From positions 1 through 34,532 of the forward strand of contig NZ_JADPEG010000025.1 of assembly GCF_015667585.1 (NCBI RefSeq): 34,532 bases of DNA. Reading direction: 5' to 3'. The translations under genes and the position numbers were made by a program. The notes under the pieces are model-generated. The model ran no database searches, was not told where the DNA came from, and saw nothing but the letters and a program-made list of their open reading frames with translations. Source of the stretch: Clostridium sp. D33t1_170424_F3 (GTDB lineage: Bacteria > Bacillota > Clostridia > Oscillospirales > Acutalibacteraceae). This document shows, piece after piece, positions 23,621 to 32,415 of the stretch (position 1 is its first letter; each line of letters opens with the position of its first letter).

Positions 23621-24292
23621 TTACAGGTTGAACCGGTATCCAACGGAGCGGATGGTCTCAATCCTCAGCCCGCTGCCCACAGTGCGCAGGCGGCGGCGCA
23701 GAAAGTGGATATAATTGTCCAGATTGCCGTCCTCCACCGGCGCGTCGGGCCCCCATACGCGGGACAGCAGCAGGCTGCGCGGCAAAATCTGGCTGGGATT
23801 GCGCAGAAAAAATTCCAGCAGCTGTGCCTCCCGTTTGGAGAGCGTCACCCGGCTGGAAGGGCCGGTCAGCGTAAGAATATCCGTATCCAACGTCAGGTCC
23901 CCGCGCACCAGCGCCTGCGCGCTTTCCCACTGCTGCGGGCGGCGGGAAAGCGCGCGGATGCGGGCCAACAGTTCCTCCATGGCAAAGGGCTTGACCAGAT
24001 AGTCGTCCGCTCCGGTGTCCAGCCCATCCACCCTGTCTCCAATCCCATTCATCGCCGTCACCAGAATCACCGGCGCGGCCACGCCTGCCTGCCGGATTTC
24101 CCGCAAAATGGTCAGCCCGTCCATATTGGGCAGCATCCGGTCCAGAAGGATACAGTCATAGGCATTTTGGCGGGCAAAATGCAGGCCGTCGTCTCCGGTA
24201 TGGCATACATCCACTGTATGGCCATTTTCCGCCAGTGAAACATGGACCGCCTCGCTCAACTCTTCGTCGTCCTCCACCATCAGAATCCGCAT
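23621..24292 (-). CDS. OmpR-family response regulator
   Basis: The 223-residue protein has a receiver domain (MVEDDEE acidic pocket, phosphoacceptor D51 in LLDRMLPN, K in VKPFAMEELLARI) and a winged-helix DNA-binding domain (LSKREAQLLEFFLRN, LDNYIHFLRRRLR, IRSVGYRFNL). ATG 24292 was preferred to the in-frame ATG at 24376 because the receiver fold starts there and GGGAGG precedes it. It is the first gene of a two-gene operon with the kinase. It reads away from the lipoprotein/transporter locus whose promoters share a conserved CTTTAGAGA module, a possible binding site for this regulator. Confidence 0.94.
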   Translation of the reverse strand: MRILMVEDDEELSEAVHVSLAENGHTVDVCHTGDDGLHFARQNAYDCILLDRMLPNMDGLTILREIRQAGVAAPVILVTAMNGIGDRVDGLDTGADDYLVKPFAMEELLARIRALSRRPQQWESAQALVRGDLTLDTDILTLTGPSSRVTLSKREAQLLEFFLRNPSQILPRSLLLSRVWGPDAPVEDGNLDNYIHFLRRRLRTVGSGLRIETIRSVGYRFNL

Positions 24293-24323
24293 GTTGATTC
24301 CTCCCTGTTGATACATTATTTTT

Positions 24324-24332
24324 ATTATAGCA
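24324..24332 (-). promoter_or_regulatory. Extended -10 promoter of the regulator/kinase operon
   Basis: On the minus strand TGC precedes a perfect TATAAT (24324-24329), an extended -10 element. No good -35 is present, which suggests activator dependence. The leader is about 25 nt. The remaining DNA up to 24592 holds the divergent lipoprotein promoter. Confidence 0.6.
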
Positions 24333-24485
24333 CATCTCACTTGAAACGGCCTTCTTTTGAAGCCGATGTACTTCAAAGTTCCCCCATTTATCGAAAAAAC
24401 CGATTACACTTAAAATCACGCGCACGCGCGCAAAGCGATTGCCCTTATCTTATCCTGTTATTCTTTATTTTATCTCTAAGTCGGA

Positions 24486-24518
24486 TTATAGGATCTTTAG
24501 AGATTTCCGTGCTATACT
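24486..24518 (+). promoter_or_regulatory. CTTTAGAGA promoter module, copy 1 (first lipoprotein gene)
   Basis: TTATAGGAT-CTTTAGAGA (24486-24503), 9 nt, then TATACT (24513-24518). The -35 position (AGGATC) does not match TTGACA. An inverted copy ATCTCTAA at 24472-24479 pairs with TTAGAGAT at 24497-24504, which only this copy has. Confidence 0.6.
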
Positions 24519-24592
24519 CAAAACTGTCAAAAACAGTATGCAATCTTTCCACCGCGATTCCGTGGAAAAAGCACAGAAAAGAGGGAACATTC

Positions 24593-26857
24593 ATGCGTAT
24601 CATGCAAAAGCTTCTCAGCGGTATTTTAACGTTCAGCCTTGCAGCAGGCATCGTGGGCTGCACCGGCGGCGGGAATCCTTCCACCAGCGGCCCGGATGCG
24701 AGCCCCACCGCCGCCATGGGCCGGTACATTGAACAGGACCTGGGCCTGCCGGAAAACACAACCAAACCAAAGGCACTGATCCGGAATGAAGACGGCAGCC
24801 TGCACTTTTGGGGCACCTACTCCCCGGACAACATGACATCCCATCCCAGGCATTACAGCAGCAAGGACGGAAAAACCTGGGAGGAACAGGACGTCTCCTG
24901 GATGGATTCCGTACCGAACGGAAATCTGCGGGCCATCTGCGGGGATGGCAAAGGCGGTTTTTACGCGATTGTCAACGAAGATAACAATACGCCGCATCTG
25001 CTGCACACCACAGACGGCAAGACGCAGGAGGAAATCCCCGTTCCCTCTTGGAACGACAGCGTCTCAGAAGACGGCTCCTTGAATTTTTCCATGGCAGGCG
25101 GGTCCGTCGTCGTCGGTGAGCAGGGCAGCGTCTCTTTGGAGGACGGCGAGGAAGGCGGCAGTGATGCCTCTCAAAATTCTCCCAAATTTGGGCAGTCGCT
25201 TAGCATTCTGTCTATGGACCTGCTGGAAAATGGAGACTTACTGATCAGTACCATGAACCAGGGCATTTTGCGCTATGCGCCCGACGGTACGTTGATCAAA
25301 CAATTCAAGGGGGACTCTATGGGAAGCACCGCCAACAGCAAAGACCTTTTTGTCCTTGATTACAAGAAAAACATAACCCAATACGACCTGGAATCCGGCA
25401 GCCAGGTTTCCACCATCTCCATGCCCGCTACCACTTCCTCCGGCAATCTTGTCACGGACACGGACGGCAGCCTCTATTACGGTAGCGCAGATGGCATCCA
25501 AAAGCTCGCCCCCGGCGGTTCTGTTTGGGAAACCATGATGGACGGTTCTCTTTCCATCATGAGCACGCCCTCCGTCATGGTGATGGGCCTTGTGTCGGAT
25601 GGAGACGGCGGCTTTTATGTCCTTCTGAATTCCATCGCAGGCGGCTCTAAAATCATACACTGTACATACAGTGATTCCACTCCCACCGTTCCGGACACAG
25701 AATTGAAGGTTTACTCTCTGAAGGAAAGCCCCACCGTCCGCCAGGCCATCGGCGTTTTCCAGCAGAACCACCCAAACGTCTATGTTAACTATACAGTCGG
25801 CCTGCCCGACGGCGAGGAGGCTGTCACGGTCTCCGACGTTGTACGCTCTTTAAACACCGAAATTCTCGCCGGCAAGGGTCCGGACGTCTTGATTCTGGAC
25901 GGCCTACCCTACGATTCCTATATTGAAAAAGGCGTGTTGGAGGATATCTCCTCTATTATGCAAGGGGAAAAACTGCTGGATCATATTACAAACATCTTCC
26001 AGCAGGATGGGAAAACCTATGCTATTCCAACCCGCTTTACCATCCCGGTCATGGTTGGCGATAAAGACGTCCTGAACCAATTGAACAGTTTAGCCGACTT
26101 CGCCTCACTGGAGGACCATTCCTCCCTGTTCCTGGTAAATCAACCGGATCTTTTGTTAAACGCGCTGGCCAACGCCTCTTTCCCCGCCTGGAAAAAAGAC
26201 GCCTCCACATTGGACGACGAGGCGATCACGGAGTTTTTGTCACAGGCAAAGTCCATTTATGATATATACCATTATAACGTAGACGCGGACCCGAATTCTT
26301 CCATGATTATCACCGCAAGTATGGGCGGGATGAACTTTGTCGAATCCGATTTCATGAGCCTGCAGTATATGCAGGGAAAAACCGAACTGTATATGACCAA
26401 CGCCAACAGCCTGTATGCCATGCAGTTTGGCGTATCCAACCAGGAAAAAGCGGACCATACGATGGTAAAATCCATTCCTGGACAGGTAAAAAACGCTTTT
26501 ATGCCCCGTGTTTCCGCTGGCGTCAACGCGGCAGGCAGCCAAAAGGACCTTGCGAAAGAGTTCATTCAAACCATGCTTGCCCGCGAAGTGCAGGACTATG
26601 CGTTTACTGACGGCATTTGCGTCAACAGCGCCTCTTTTGACAAAGCTGTGGACGATCTGAAGGAAATGGTTGCAGATATTGACTTCTCTGAAGATTACCG
26701 TTCTCTGGTCGCTTCTCTCTCCACCCCCGTCCTTCCGGACACCGTCCTGATGGATGTCGTCATTACGCAGGGTATTTCCTGTTTAAACGGGGAACAGTCG
26801 CCGCAAGAGGCGGTACAGAAAATCAACGAACAGACCCGCATCTATTTATCCGAATAA
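24593..26857 (+). CDS. Propeller-like/solute-binding fusion lipoprotein, paralogue 1
   Basis: The 754-residue lipoprotein has a signal sequence ending GIVGC (lipidated C23). A low-complexity linker is followed by a region of short repeated beta-type segments (about 45-360), including GDGKGGFYAIVN, DTDGSLYYGSADGIQKL and DGDGGFYVLLN, which suggests a beta-propeller. The C-terminal 385 residues resemble a family-1 extracellular solute-binding protein: VRQAIGVFQQNHPNVYVNY, GKGPDVLILDG, an IPTRFTIPVMVGDKD segment and a C-terminal AGVNAAGSQKDLAKEF helix. ATG 24593 was chosen for the lipobox and the GAGGG ribosome site. The gene at 27066 encodes a paralogue of identical length. A terminator separates them. 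The ligand is unknown. It is likely a receptor for the MalF/MalG-type permeases downstream, or a sensor. Confidence 0.85.
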   Translation: MRIMQKLLSGILTFSLAAGIVGCTGGGNPSTSGPDASPTAAMGRYIEQDLGLPENTTKPKALIRNEDGSLHFWGTYSPDNMTSHPRHYSSKDGKTWEEQDVSWMDSVPNGNLRAICGDGKGGFYAIVNEDNNTPHLLHTTDGKTQEEIPVPSWNDSVSEDGSLNFSMAGGSVVVGEQGSVSLEDGEEGGSDASQNSPKFGQSLSILSMDLLENGDLLISTMNQGILRYAPDGTLIKQFKGDSMGSTANSKDLFVLDYKKNITQYDLESGSQVSTISMPATTSSGNLVTDTDGSLYYGSADGIQKLAPGGSVWETMMDGSLSIMSTPSVMVMGLVSDGDGGFYVLLNSIAGGSKIIHCTYSDSTPTVPDTELKVYSLKESPTVRQAIGVFQQNHPNVYVNYTVGLPDGEEAVTVSDVVRSLNTEILAGKGPDVLILDGLPYDSYIEKGVLEDISSIMQGEKLLDHITNIFQQDGKTYAIPTRFTIPVMVGDKDVLNQLNSLADFASLEDHSSLFLVNQPDLLLNALANASFPAWKKDASTLDDEAITEFLSQAKSIYDIYHYNVDADPNSSMIITASMGGMNFVESDFMSLQYMQGKTELYMTNANSLYAMQFGVSNQEKADHTMVKSIPGQVKNAFMPRVSAGVNAAGSQKDLAKEFIQTMLAREVQDYAFTDGICVNSASFDKAVDDLKEMVADIDFSEDYRSLVASLSTPVLPDTVLMDVVITQGISCLNGEQSPQEAVQKINEQTRIYLSE

Positions 26858-26888
26858 ACTGCCCCCTACCATCTTCTGGTTTCACACA

Positions 26889-26924
26889 GCGCGCCGCAGA
26901 TTTTGATGCGGCGCGCCATTTTTA
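26889..26924 (+). terminator. Terminator after the first lipoprotein gene
   Basis: A perfect 10-bp stem GCGCGCCGCA (26889-26898) pairs with 26907-26916 around an 8-nt loop, followed by CATTTTTA. It lies between the two paralogous genes, so they can be expressed separately. Confidence 0.88.
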
Positions 26925-26935
26925 TGTGACGAAGG

Positions 26936-26963
26936 CTTCACACAGATTCAGAAAGCCTTCACA
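26936..26963 (+). repeat. CTTCACA direct repeats 21 bp apart
   Basis: Two CTTCACA heptamers (26936-26942 and 26957-26963) sit two helical turns apart, 24 nt upstream of the CTTTAGAGA module of the second lipoprotein gene. The flanks GAAGGCT and AGCCTTC also form an inverted repeat. Confidence 0.35.
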
Positions 26964-26977
26964 AAACCCCAGCTGTC

Positions 26978-27010
26978 TTATAGAAACTTTAGAGAAAACT
27001 TTGCTATACT
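26978..27010 (+). promoter_or_regulatory. CTTTAGAGA promoter module, copy 2 (second lipoprotein gene)
   Basis: TTATAGAAA-CTTTAGAGA (26978-26995), 9 nt, then TATACT (27005-27010). The order and spacing are identical to copy 1, and the -10 with flanks (GCTATACTCA) is identical as well. Confidence 0.6.
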
Positions 27011-27065
27011 CAGCTTGGCAAATCAAACAAAGGCGTTTCAGCGCCTGAAAGAAAGGAATTTATTT

Positions 27066-29330
27066 ATGAAGCTTCAGAAGAGTTTATGTACGCTGCTTTC
27101 TTTGCTTCTCATCGGCGGCATTTTCAGCGGATGCAATTCCGGAACGCCGGAAAATGGAAATACGCCGGCGCCCGCGATGGGCCGTTATGTAGAAAAGGAA
27201 ATTGCTCTGCCGGAGAGCAAGGCGGTGATTAACGCGCTATTTTATGACGGCTCTGAGAATCTCACCGTCTATGCCACACTCCATCCGGAAAACGAACCGG
27301 AGGCGCCCGGCCTGTATCGGTACACAAAATCCGCCGATGGAGAATGGGCAAAAGAAGCGGTTGAGTGGCTCAAGGGCTACACCAATGCGACGCTTGCACC
27401 AGACGGCAAGGGCGGCTTTTACGCCGTAGCCCACGATAAAGAAAACCAGCTGCGCCTGCTGCACACAGCGGACGGAAACACGGCGGAACAAATCCCGGTT
27501 CCCTCCTGGGATGAACCGGCTAAAAATGAGGAAAATGAAGGCGGCGTTGCTATCAGCGGCAGTAAAAGCGTAGATATTGGAGATGACGGCATTGTCACAA
27601 AGTCCGATACCGGTGACGCTGCGGAATCTGATCAAAACACAGCGCCTGAAACCAGAACCGTAGGCGAGGAGCTGATGCCGATCAGCCTGGACGTCCTGGA
27701 AAACGGAGATCTGCTTTTGGGAGACTACAGCGCCTACTACCGCTACACCCCCACCGGTGAAAAGGTCCGTGAGTATAAGGTGCAGAGCAGCGGCGCCGTA
27801 ACGGACGGCAAATCGCTGTACACACTGGACTATGAGGGAAGCATGACCCAGTACAGTCTGGAGGACGGCTCCCAAGTTCGAAGCCTGGCGTCTCCTTCTT
27901 CCGGATACGGACCCCTGACCTCCGATGCGGAAGGCGACCTTTATTATTGCAATTCCAACGGGATCCAGCGGCTGACGCCGGGCGGCACAGTTTGGGAAAC
28001 GATTGTGGACGGTTCCCTCACGTCGCTGACTTCTCCCTCCGTTACGCCCACGGGACTGTATCTGGATGGCAACGGCGGATTTTACGTCAGCGTTTATGTG
28101 CAGTCCATCGGTTCCAAGCTGTTCCACTATACATACAGCGAAGACACGCCCACGGTGCCGGATACGGAGCTGACTGTCTATTCCCTGCGCGAGCTCCCGA
28201 CGGTGCGGCAGGCGATCAGTGCTTTCCAGAGCAGCCATGCAAATGTACACGTCAATTATCGCGTCGGCCTCCCGGAGGGAAACGATAACGTGACCGCCTC
28301 TGATGTTGTACGCTCCCTGAACACGGAAATTTTGGCGGGAAAAGGCCCGGACGTTCTCATTCTCGACGGCCTGCCCGTCGATTCCTATATCGAAAAGGGC
28401 GTTTTGGCGGACCTTTCCGGCTTGCTGAGCGGCGCAGACCTGCTCTCCAATGTGGCGGACACCTATCAAAAGAAAGGCAAAACTTACGTCCTCCCCGCGC
28501 GCTTTACTGTGCCGGTCCTGATCGGCGATAAGGACGCAATCAGCGGCATTCATCAATTATCCGACCTCTCCACTGAAAACGAAGACAAGCCCCTGATGAT
28601 GGTGAGCGAACCGAAGGAACTGCTGGAACTGCTCGCGAGCACCAGCGCGTCCGGCTGGATTCAGGACAGCACGCTGAACACACAGGCTCTGATCCAATTT
28701 TTAACCGAAGCAAAAGCGACCTTCGCCGCAAACGACCGGCAAAAATGGAAGCCGGACGGCAGCGGCGGCGGCATGGCCATTATGACGGACGGTGGAAGCT
28801 ACTCCTTTAACAGTATGGGCATGAGCTATCTGAATGGGGAAAGCCATATGTACCCGGCCGACATGAACACGCTGCTGGCGCTGCCCGGTTCCGCCGGCAG
28901 CATGGGAGGAAAGCAGGATACCAACACCACGCTGGGCCTGCTGCCCGGACAGATGCAGAACGTTTACATTCCGCGCGTTCTGGCAGGCGTCAACGCGGCT
29001 GGCGGGCAGCAGGAGCTGGCGCAGCAGTTTATCCAGACGATGCTTTCCACCGAGGTGCAAAACTATACGTTCACCGACGGCCTGCCCGTCAACAACGCTT
29101 CCATGCAGAAGGAAATCGCCTCTGCAGAGGAAATGGCAGATCATATGGGGTATGTCATTCCTATTGATTTTACCGATTTTCTGAGCCAGCTCTCCACGCC
29201 GTCCGTACAGGATTCCATCTTGATGGACGCCGTGCTGACCGAGGGAACCGCCTGCCTGAAAGGCGAGAAATCGCCGGAGGAAGCTGCCGCTGAAATTGAA
29301 AAGCAAGTCAGACTTTACCTGGCGGAATAA
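27066..29330 (+). CDS. Propeller-like/solute-binding fusion lipoprotein, paralogue 2
   Basis: The 754-residue product is paralogous to the preceding lipoprotein over its full length, with the same lipidated C23 (GIFSGC), MGRY segment after the linker and propeller-like repeats (PDGKGGFYAVAH, AEGDLYYCNSNGIQRL, GNGGFYVSVY). The C-terminal solute-binding part is especially close around VVRSLNTEILAGKGPDVLIL. An acidic, Asn/Glu-rich insert near 160-205 is the most divergent part in both. ATG 27066 has AAAGGA at suitable spacing and was chosen over the in-frame ATG 27015, which is not followed by a signal sequence. No terminator separates it from the adaptor gene downstream, so it heads the transporter operon 27066-34116. 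Confidence 0.86.
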   Translation: MKLQKSLCTLLSLLLIGGIFSGCNSGTPENGNTPAPAMGRYVEKEIALPESKAVINALFYDGSENLTVYATLHPENEPEAPGLYRYTKSADGEWAKEAVEWLKGYTNATLAPDGKGGFYAVAHDKENQLRLLHTADGNTAEQIPVPSWDEPAKNEENEGGVAISGSKSVDIGDDGIVTKSDTGDAAESDQNTAPETRTVGEELMPISLDVLENGDLLLGDYSAYYRYTPTGEKVREYKVQSSGAVTDGKSLYTLDYEGSMTQYSLEDGSQVRSLASPSSGYGPLTSDAEGDLYYCNSNGIQRLTPGGTVWETIVDGSLTSLTSPSVTPTGLYLDGNGGFYVSVYVQSIGSKLFHYTYSEDTPTVPDTELTVYSLRELPTVRQAISAFQSSHANVHVNYRVGLPEGNDNVTASDVVRSLNTEILAGKGPDVLILDGLPVDSYIEKGVLADLSGLLSGADLLSNVADTYQKKGKTYVLPARFTVPVLIGDKDAISGIHQLSDLSTENEDKPLMMVSEPKELLELLASTSASGWIQDSTLNTQALIQFLTEAKATFAANDRQKWKPDGSGGGMAIMTDGGSYSFNSMGMSYLNGESHMYPADMNTLLALPGSAGSMGGKQDTNTTLGLLPGQMQNVYIPRVLAGVNAAGGQQELAQQFIQTMLSTEVQNYTFTDGLPVNNASMQKEIASAEEMADHMGYVIPIDFTDFLSQLSTPSVQDSILMDAVLTEGTACLKGEKSPEEAAAEIEKQVRLYLAE

Positions 29331-29335
29331 AGTGT

Positions 29336-29368
29336 TTACAGATTCTTTAGAGATCCATTTGATAACAT
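29336..29368 (+). promoter_or_regulatory. CTTTAGAGA promoter module, copy 3 (before the adaptor gene)
   Basis: TTTACAGATT-CTTTAGAGA (CTTTAGAGA at 29345-29353), 9 nt, then a weaker TAACAT (29363-29368). It lies in the 86-nt gap before the HlyD-type gene, so that gene may have an internal promoter. Confidence 0.45.
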
Positions 29369-29416
29369 AAATCAGCCGGTCAACCGGCACAGGCAGATCA
29401 ACAGGAGGGCAGCCAA

Positions 29417-31195
29417 ATGAAATGGAAATCAATTCACAGCTTTCTGCAACAGGAACGGGCGCGCGCCGCGGCAGGCACGCCTGCCCAGGGTTCCTCCACG
29501 CAGCGCACGGCGGCAAAGCTGCTCGCTTGGTTCTTCGCACTGATGCTGGTCTTTACGGTACTGTCCCGCGCGGCAAACGGGCTTACTGTTGCGGAAGTCA
29601 CGGCGGAGACGTATACCTCCGGCCCGGTCCGCAAAGAGCTCTCGGCATCCGGCAAGGTGGAGGCAATGGGGCGCCATCCGATGGAGGCCATACAGGGGCT
29701 GACCATCGTCAAATGGTATGTCTCCGCGGGAGATACCGTAAAAAAAGGCGATCCCCTGGTGGAATTTGACCCGGAGGATACCAAAGCGCAGCTTGAAAAG
29801 CTGCGCAACGAGCTGGCAGACCTCAAGGCCAAGCAGTCGGTCACCGATACATCCGGAAAGGTTTCCCTTGCGACGGCAAAGCAAGCGGTGGAAGATGCGC
29901 AGAAAAAGCTTTTGACAGCGGAACAGGACGCTGTGGAAAAAGCAAACGACGCGCAGACCGATCTGGACAAAGCGAAGGCTGAAGCACAAAAGGCGCAGAC
30001 GGAGTATTCCAAGGTCTACCAGAAAACCTCTGAAAACCGGGTGAAAGATGCGGAAGCCGCTCTCAAAGACGCGCAGCAATCGTACCAGGATGCAAAAACC
30101 GCCTACGAAAAGGCGGACGCCACTTCCAAACGAACTGTGGACGACGCCCGCATCGCACTGGAGGAAGCCAAGGATATCGGCATTGAGGAGGACATTGAGG
30201 CAGCAAAGAAGGCGCTGGCCCGCGCCAAAGAAGACCGCTGGTACCTGCTGGACGAAGCGGAAAAGTCCACGAACCGCGCCAAGGAACGGCAGGACGACGC
30301 ACAGGCAAAGCTGGACCAGGCGAAGGACTCCTCCACGCTGGAGGATGAACCGGACGTCAAAGCGGCTAAAAATGCCGTTACTGCCGCGCAGGAGGACGTC
30401 ACGGCAAAGGAACGCGCATTGGCGGACGCCAAACGCGCCCTGCCTACCGCACGGGACGACGCACAGGCCGCGCTGGACGCCGCCCGGCTGCAATACGAAT
30501 CCGCGCTGGCGGGCGGTGCGCAGACAGACGCTTCCCTAAATGCGGGCGAATGGGAAATCCAGCAAAAAGAAAAAGAACTTGCCAGCCTGCAATCGCTGGA
30601 AGCCGGCAATTATCTCCTGGCTGCGCCGGAAGACGGCGTGGTCATGGAAGTCAACGGCGAGGCGGGCGCACAGACGGACGGCAAATCCCCAGTGGTGCTC
30701 AGCACCAACCAGGAAGGATACCGTTTTATCGCAGAAATTTCACAGGAGGAATCCAAGTGGCTGTCCATCGGGGACCAAGTAAAACTCAACCTGCGCCGCA
30801 ACGGCGAACAAAAGGATTTGGAAGGCACCGTGCAATCCATCGGCTTTGAGAACGAGAACGGCCTTTACCCCGTGACCGTGGCTCTGCCGGAGGGCTCCTA
30901 TCTTTCCGGCGAAACCAGTAAAATGGAGTCGGAAAAGGACAGTAAACGATATAACATGCGGCTGCCGCTGACCGCCCTGCGGTCCGACAGTAAAGGTGAT
31001 TTCATCTACGTTGTGCGGGAACGGGACAGCGTTTTGGGACGGGAAACCTACATAGAGCACGTCGGCATCGATGTGCAGGACAAGGACGGCACCATCATGG
31101 CACTGAACGCATCGCTCCTTCCCGACGATAAGGTAGTGACCGGCAGCAACCGTCCTCTGGAGGCGGGCGACCGCGTGCGCCTCGAACAGCCTTGA
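29417..31195 (+). CDS. MacA/HlyD-type adaptor with a very long coiled-coil hairpin
   Basis: The 592-residue protein has one N-terminal membrane segment (about 34-50). The split lipoyl domain halves lie at about 78-118 (GLTIVKWYVSAGDTVKKGDP) and 399-430 (LLAAPEDGVVMEVNGEAG). Between them is about 275 residues of Ala/Lys/Asp/Glu-rich helix (120-395), much longer than in typical MacA proteins. Beta-barrel and membrane-proximal domains follow to the C-terminus. The family bridges a membrane transporter to outer envelope layers and in Gram-positives acts with MacB-like exporters. ATG 29417 follows AGGAGGG. Its stop overlaps the TTG start of the MacB-PCD-like gene. No ABC ATPase is encoded in the operon, which is odd for this family. 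Confidence 0.9.
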   Translation: MKWKSIHSFLQQERARAAAGTPAQGSSTQRTAAKLLAWFFALMLVFTVLSRAANGLTVAEVTAETYTSGPVRKELSASGKVEAMGRHPMEAIQGLTIVKWYVSAGDTVKKGDPLVEFDPEDTKAQLEKLRNELADLKAKQSVTDTSGKVSLATAKQAVEDAQKKLLTAEQDAVEKANDAQTDLDKAKAEAQKAQTEYSKVYQKTSENRVKDAEAALKDAQQSYQDAKTAYEKADATSKRTVDDARIALEEAKDIGIEEDIEAAKKALARAKEDRWYLLDEAEKSTNRAKERQDDAQAKLDQAKDSSTLEDEPDVKAAKNAVTAAQEDVTAKERALADAKRALPTARDDAQAALDAARLQYESALAGGAQTDASLNAGEWEIQQKEKELASLQSLEAGNYLLAAPEDGVVMEVNGEAGAQTDGKSPVVLSTNQEGYRFIAEISQEESKWLSIGDQVKLNLRRNGEQKDLEGTVQSIGFENENGLYPVTVALPEGSYLSGETSKMESEKDSKRYNMRLPLTALRSDSKGDFIYVVRERDSVLGRETYIEHVGIDVQDKDGTIMALNASLLPDDKVVTGSNRPLEAGDRVRLEQP

Positions 31196-32415
31196 CCGCC
31201 GCGAGAAAGCGCCGGGTCGGCTTCTGGCTTTGTCTGCTTGCCGCGCTGGCCTGCTGGTTCTTCTCCGTATCGCAGTCCAACCGCATTCTTTCCATGCCCG
31301 CCGCCGGAGTACGCTACAAGGCGGACGGCGGCATCACGCTCGGGGACTGGGAGAACGCGCAGAAGGCGGCGGAAAAGAAACAGGCGCTCCTTCCCGATGC
31401 GGCGCTCTGGCGGGAGCTTTCCGGGGAGATGCTGGAGGACAGCGCCAAGCTGAAAAGAGGATCCACAGAGATTCTGGAGCTTTCCGGCAACCCGGAACTG
31501 ATTCTCTCCAATCCGATGCATCACGGCGCCCTTCCCGCGCGCGGCGATACCGCCGGCTGCGCGGTCAGTGTGGGGCTGGCGGACGCCCTTTGGGGCGGCA
31601 CGGACGTCATTGGCAAAACTCTGCTCCGCGGCGGCAAGCCCTTTGTCGTGCGCGGCGTATACGAGGACGATTCCCTCAGCGCCATGTTCCAGACCACAGA
31701 TGAGAAAACCTCTTTTTCAAATCTGGAGCTTTCTTTTGAGGACGGCGTCAACTCCGCAGATCAAACCCGCAGTTTCCTGACCAGCTACGGCCTGCCGCTG
31801 CCGGAGGGCATCCTAGACGGCGGACTCTGGACGGCGCTGGCAGGGCTGCTCGTCCTGCTGCCGGGCTGGGTTCTGGGATTTGCCGCGCTGGCGTACCTTT
31901 TGCGCGGCGTACTGGCGGCACGGCGTTCCCCGGCGCTCTGTGCGCTTGCGGCGGCGGCGGCCCTTCCCGCGTGCGGCGCGGTTCTCTGGGCGGTACAGAT
32001 GAACACGCTGCCGCCGGTGCGTTTTATTCCCGGCAAATGGTCCGATTTCTCCTTCTGGTCCCGCCTGTGGGAAAACGCTGTTTCCGACCTCTCTGGCCTG
32101 ATGCGCCTGACGTTTACCCCGCGCGAAGCCGCTTTGCTGGGACAATTGCTGGCCTGTGCGCTGTTCTGCCTGCTGTCGTGCTTTCTGTTTGTCCTGACGG
32201 TGGAACGGCTGCATCTGGTACGCGATCCGATGCCCTTTGCCGCCGCTGTTTTACTGTCCGCCTATCTGCTGGTCCTTTGGCTGGCACGGGAAGGCGCGGC
32301 AGAGCTGCCACGGGCCTTCTGGCTGGCGCTTCCCGCTGCGGCGCTCTGCCGGTCCGCATACCGCGCATGGGGATATTATCTGTTGAGAGAGGAGGAAACG
32401 TCCCATGAAACGTGA
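31192..32415 (+). CDS. MacB-PCD-like integral membrane protein without ATPase domain
   Basis: This 407-residue protein has one N-terminal membrane segment (about 9-26) and then an extracytoplasmic domain. Residues 123-160 read like the periplasmic core of MacB/FtsX-type exporters: VGLADALWGGTDVIGKTL, then FVVRGVYEDD. About five membrane segments follow (214-238, 248-268, 315-337, 347-366, 372-389), more than the three after the core domain of classic MacB. The start is a TTG at 31192 overlapping the adaptor stop (TTGA). A downstream ATG start would remove the first membrane helix. The stop overlaps the next permease gene by 11 nt. It probably partners the adaptor, and the ATPase must come from elsewhere. 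The remote homology is inferred by eye. Confidence 0.7.
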   Translation: MTAARKRRVGFWLCLLAALACWFFSVSQSNRILSMPAAGVRYKADGGITLGDWENAQKAAEKKQALLPDAALWRELSGEMLEDSAKLKRGSTEILELSGNPELILSNPMHHGALPARGDTAGCAVSVGLADALWGGTDVIGKTLLRGGKPFVVRGVYEDDSLSAMFQTTDEKTSFSNLELSFEDGVNSADQTRSFLTSYGLPLPEGILDGGLWTALAGLLVLLPGWVLGFAALAYLLRGVLAARRSPALCALAAAAALPACGAVLWAVQMNTLPPVRFIPGKWSDFSFWSRLWENAVSDLSGLMRLTFTPREAALLGQLLACALFCLLSCFLFVLTVERLHLVRDPMPFAAAVLLSAYLLVLWLAREGAAELPRAFWLALPAAALCRSAYRAWGYYLLREEETSHET

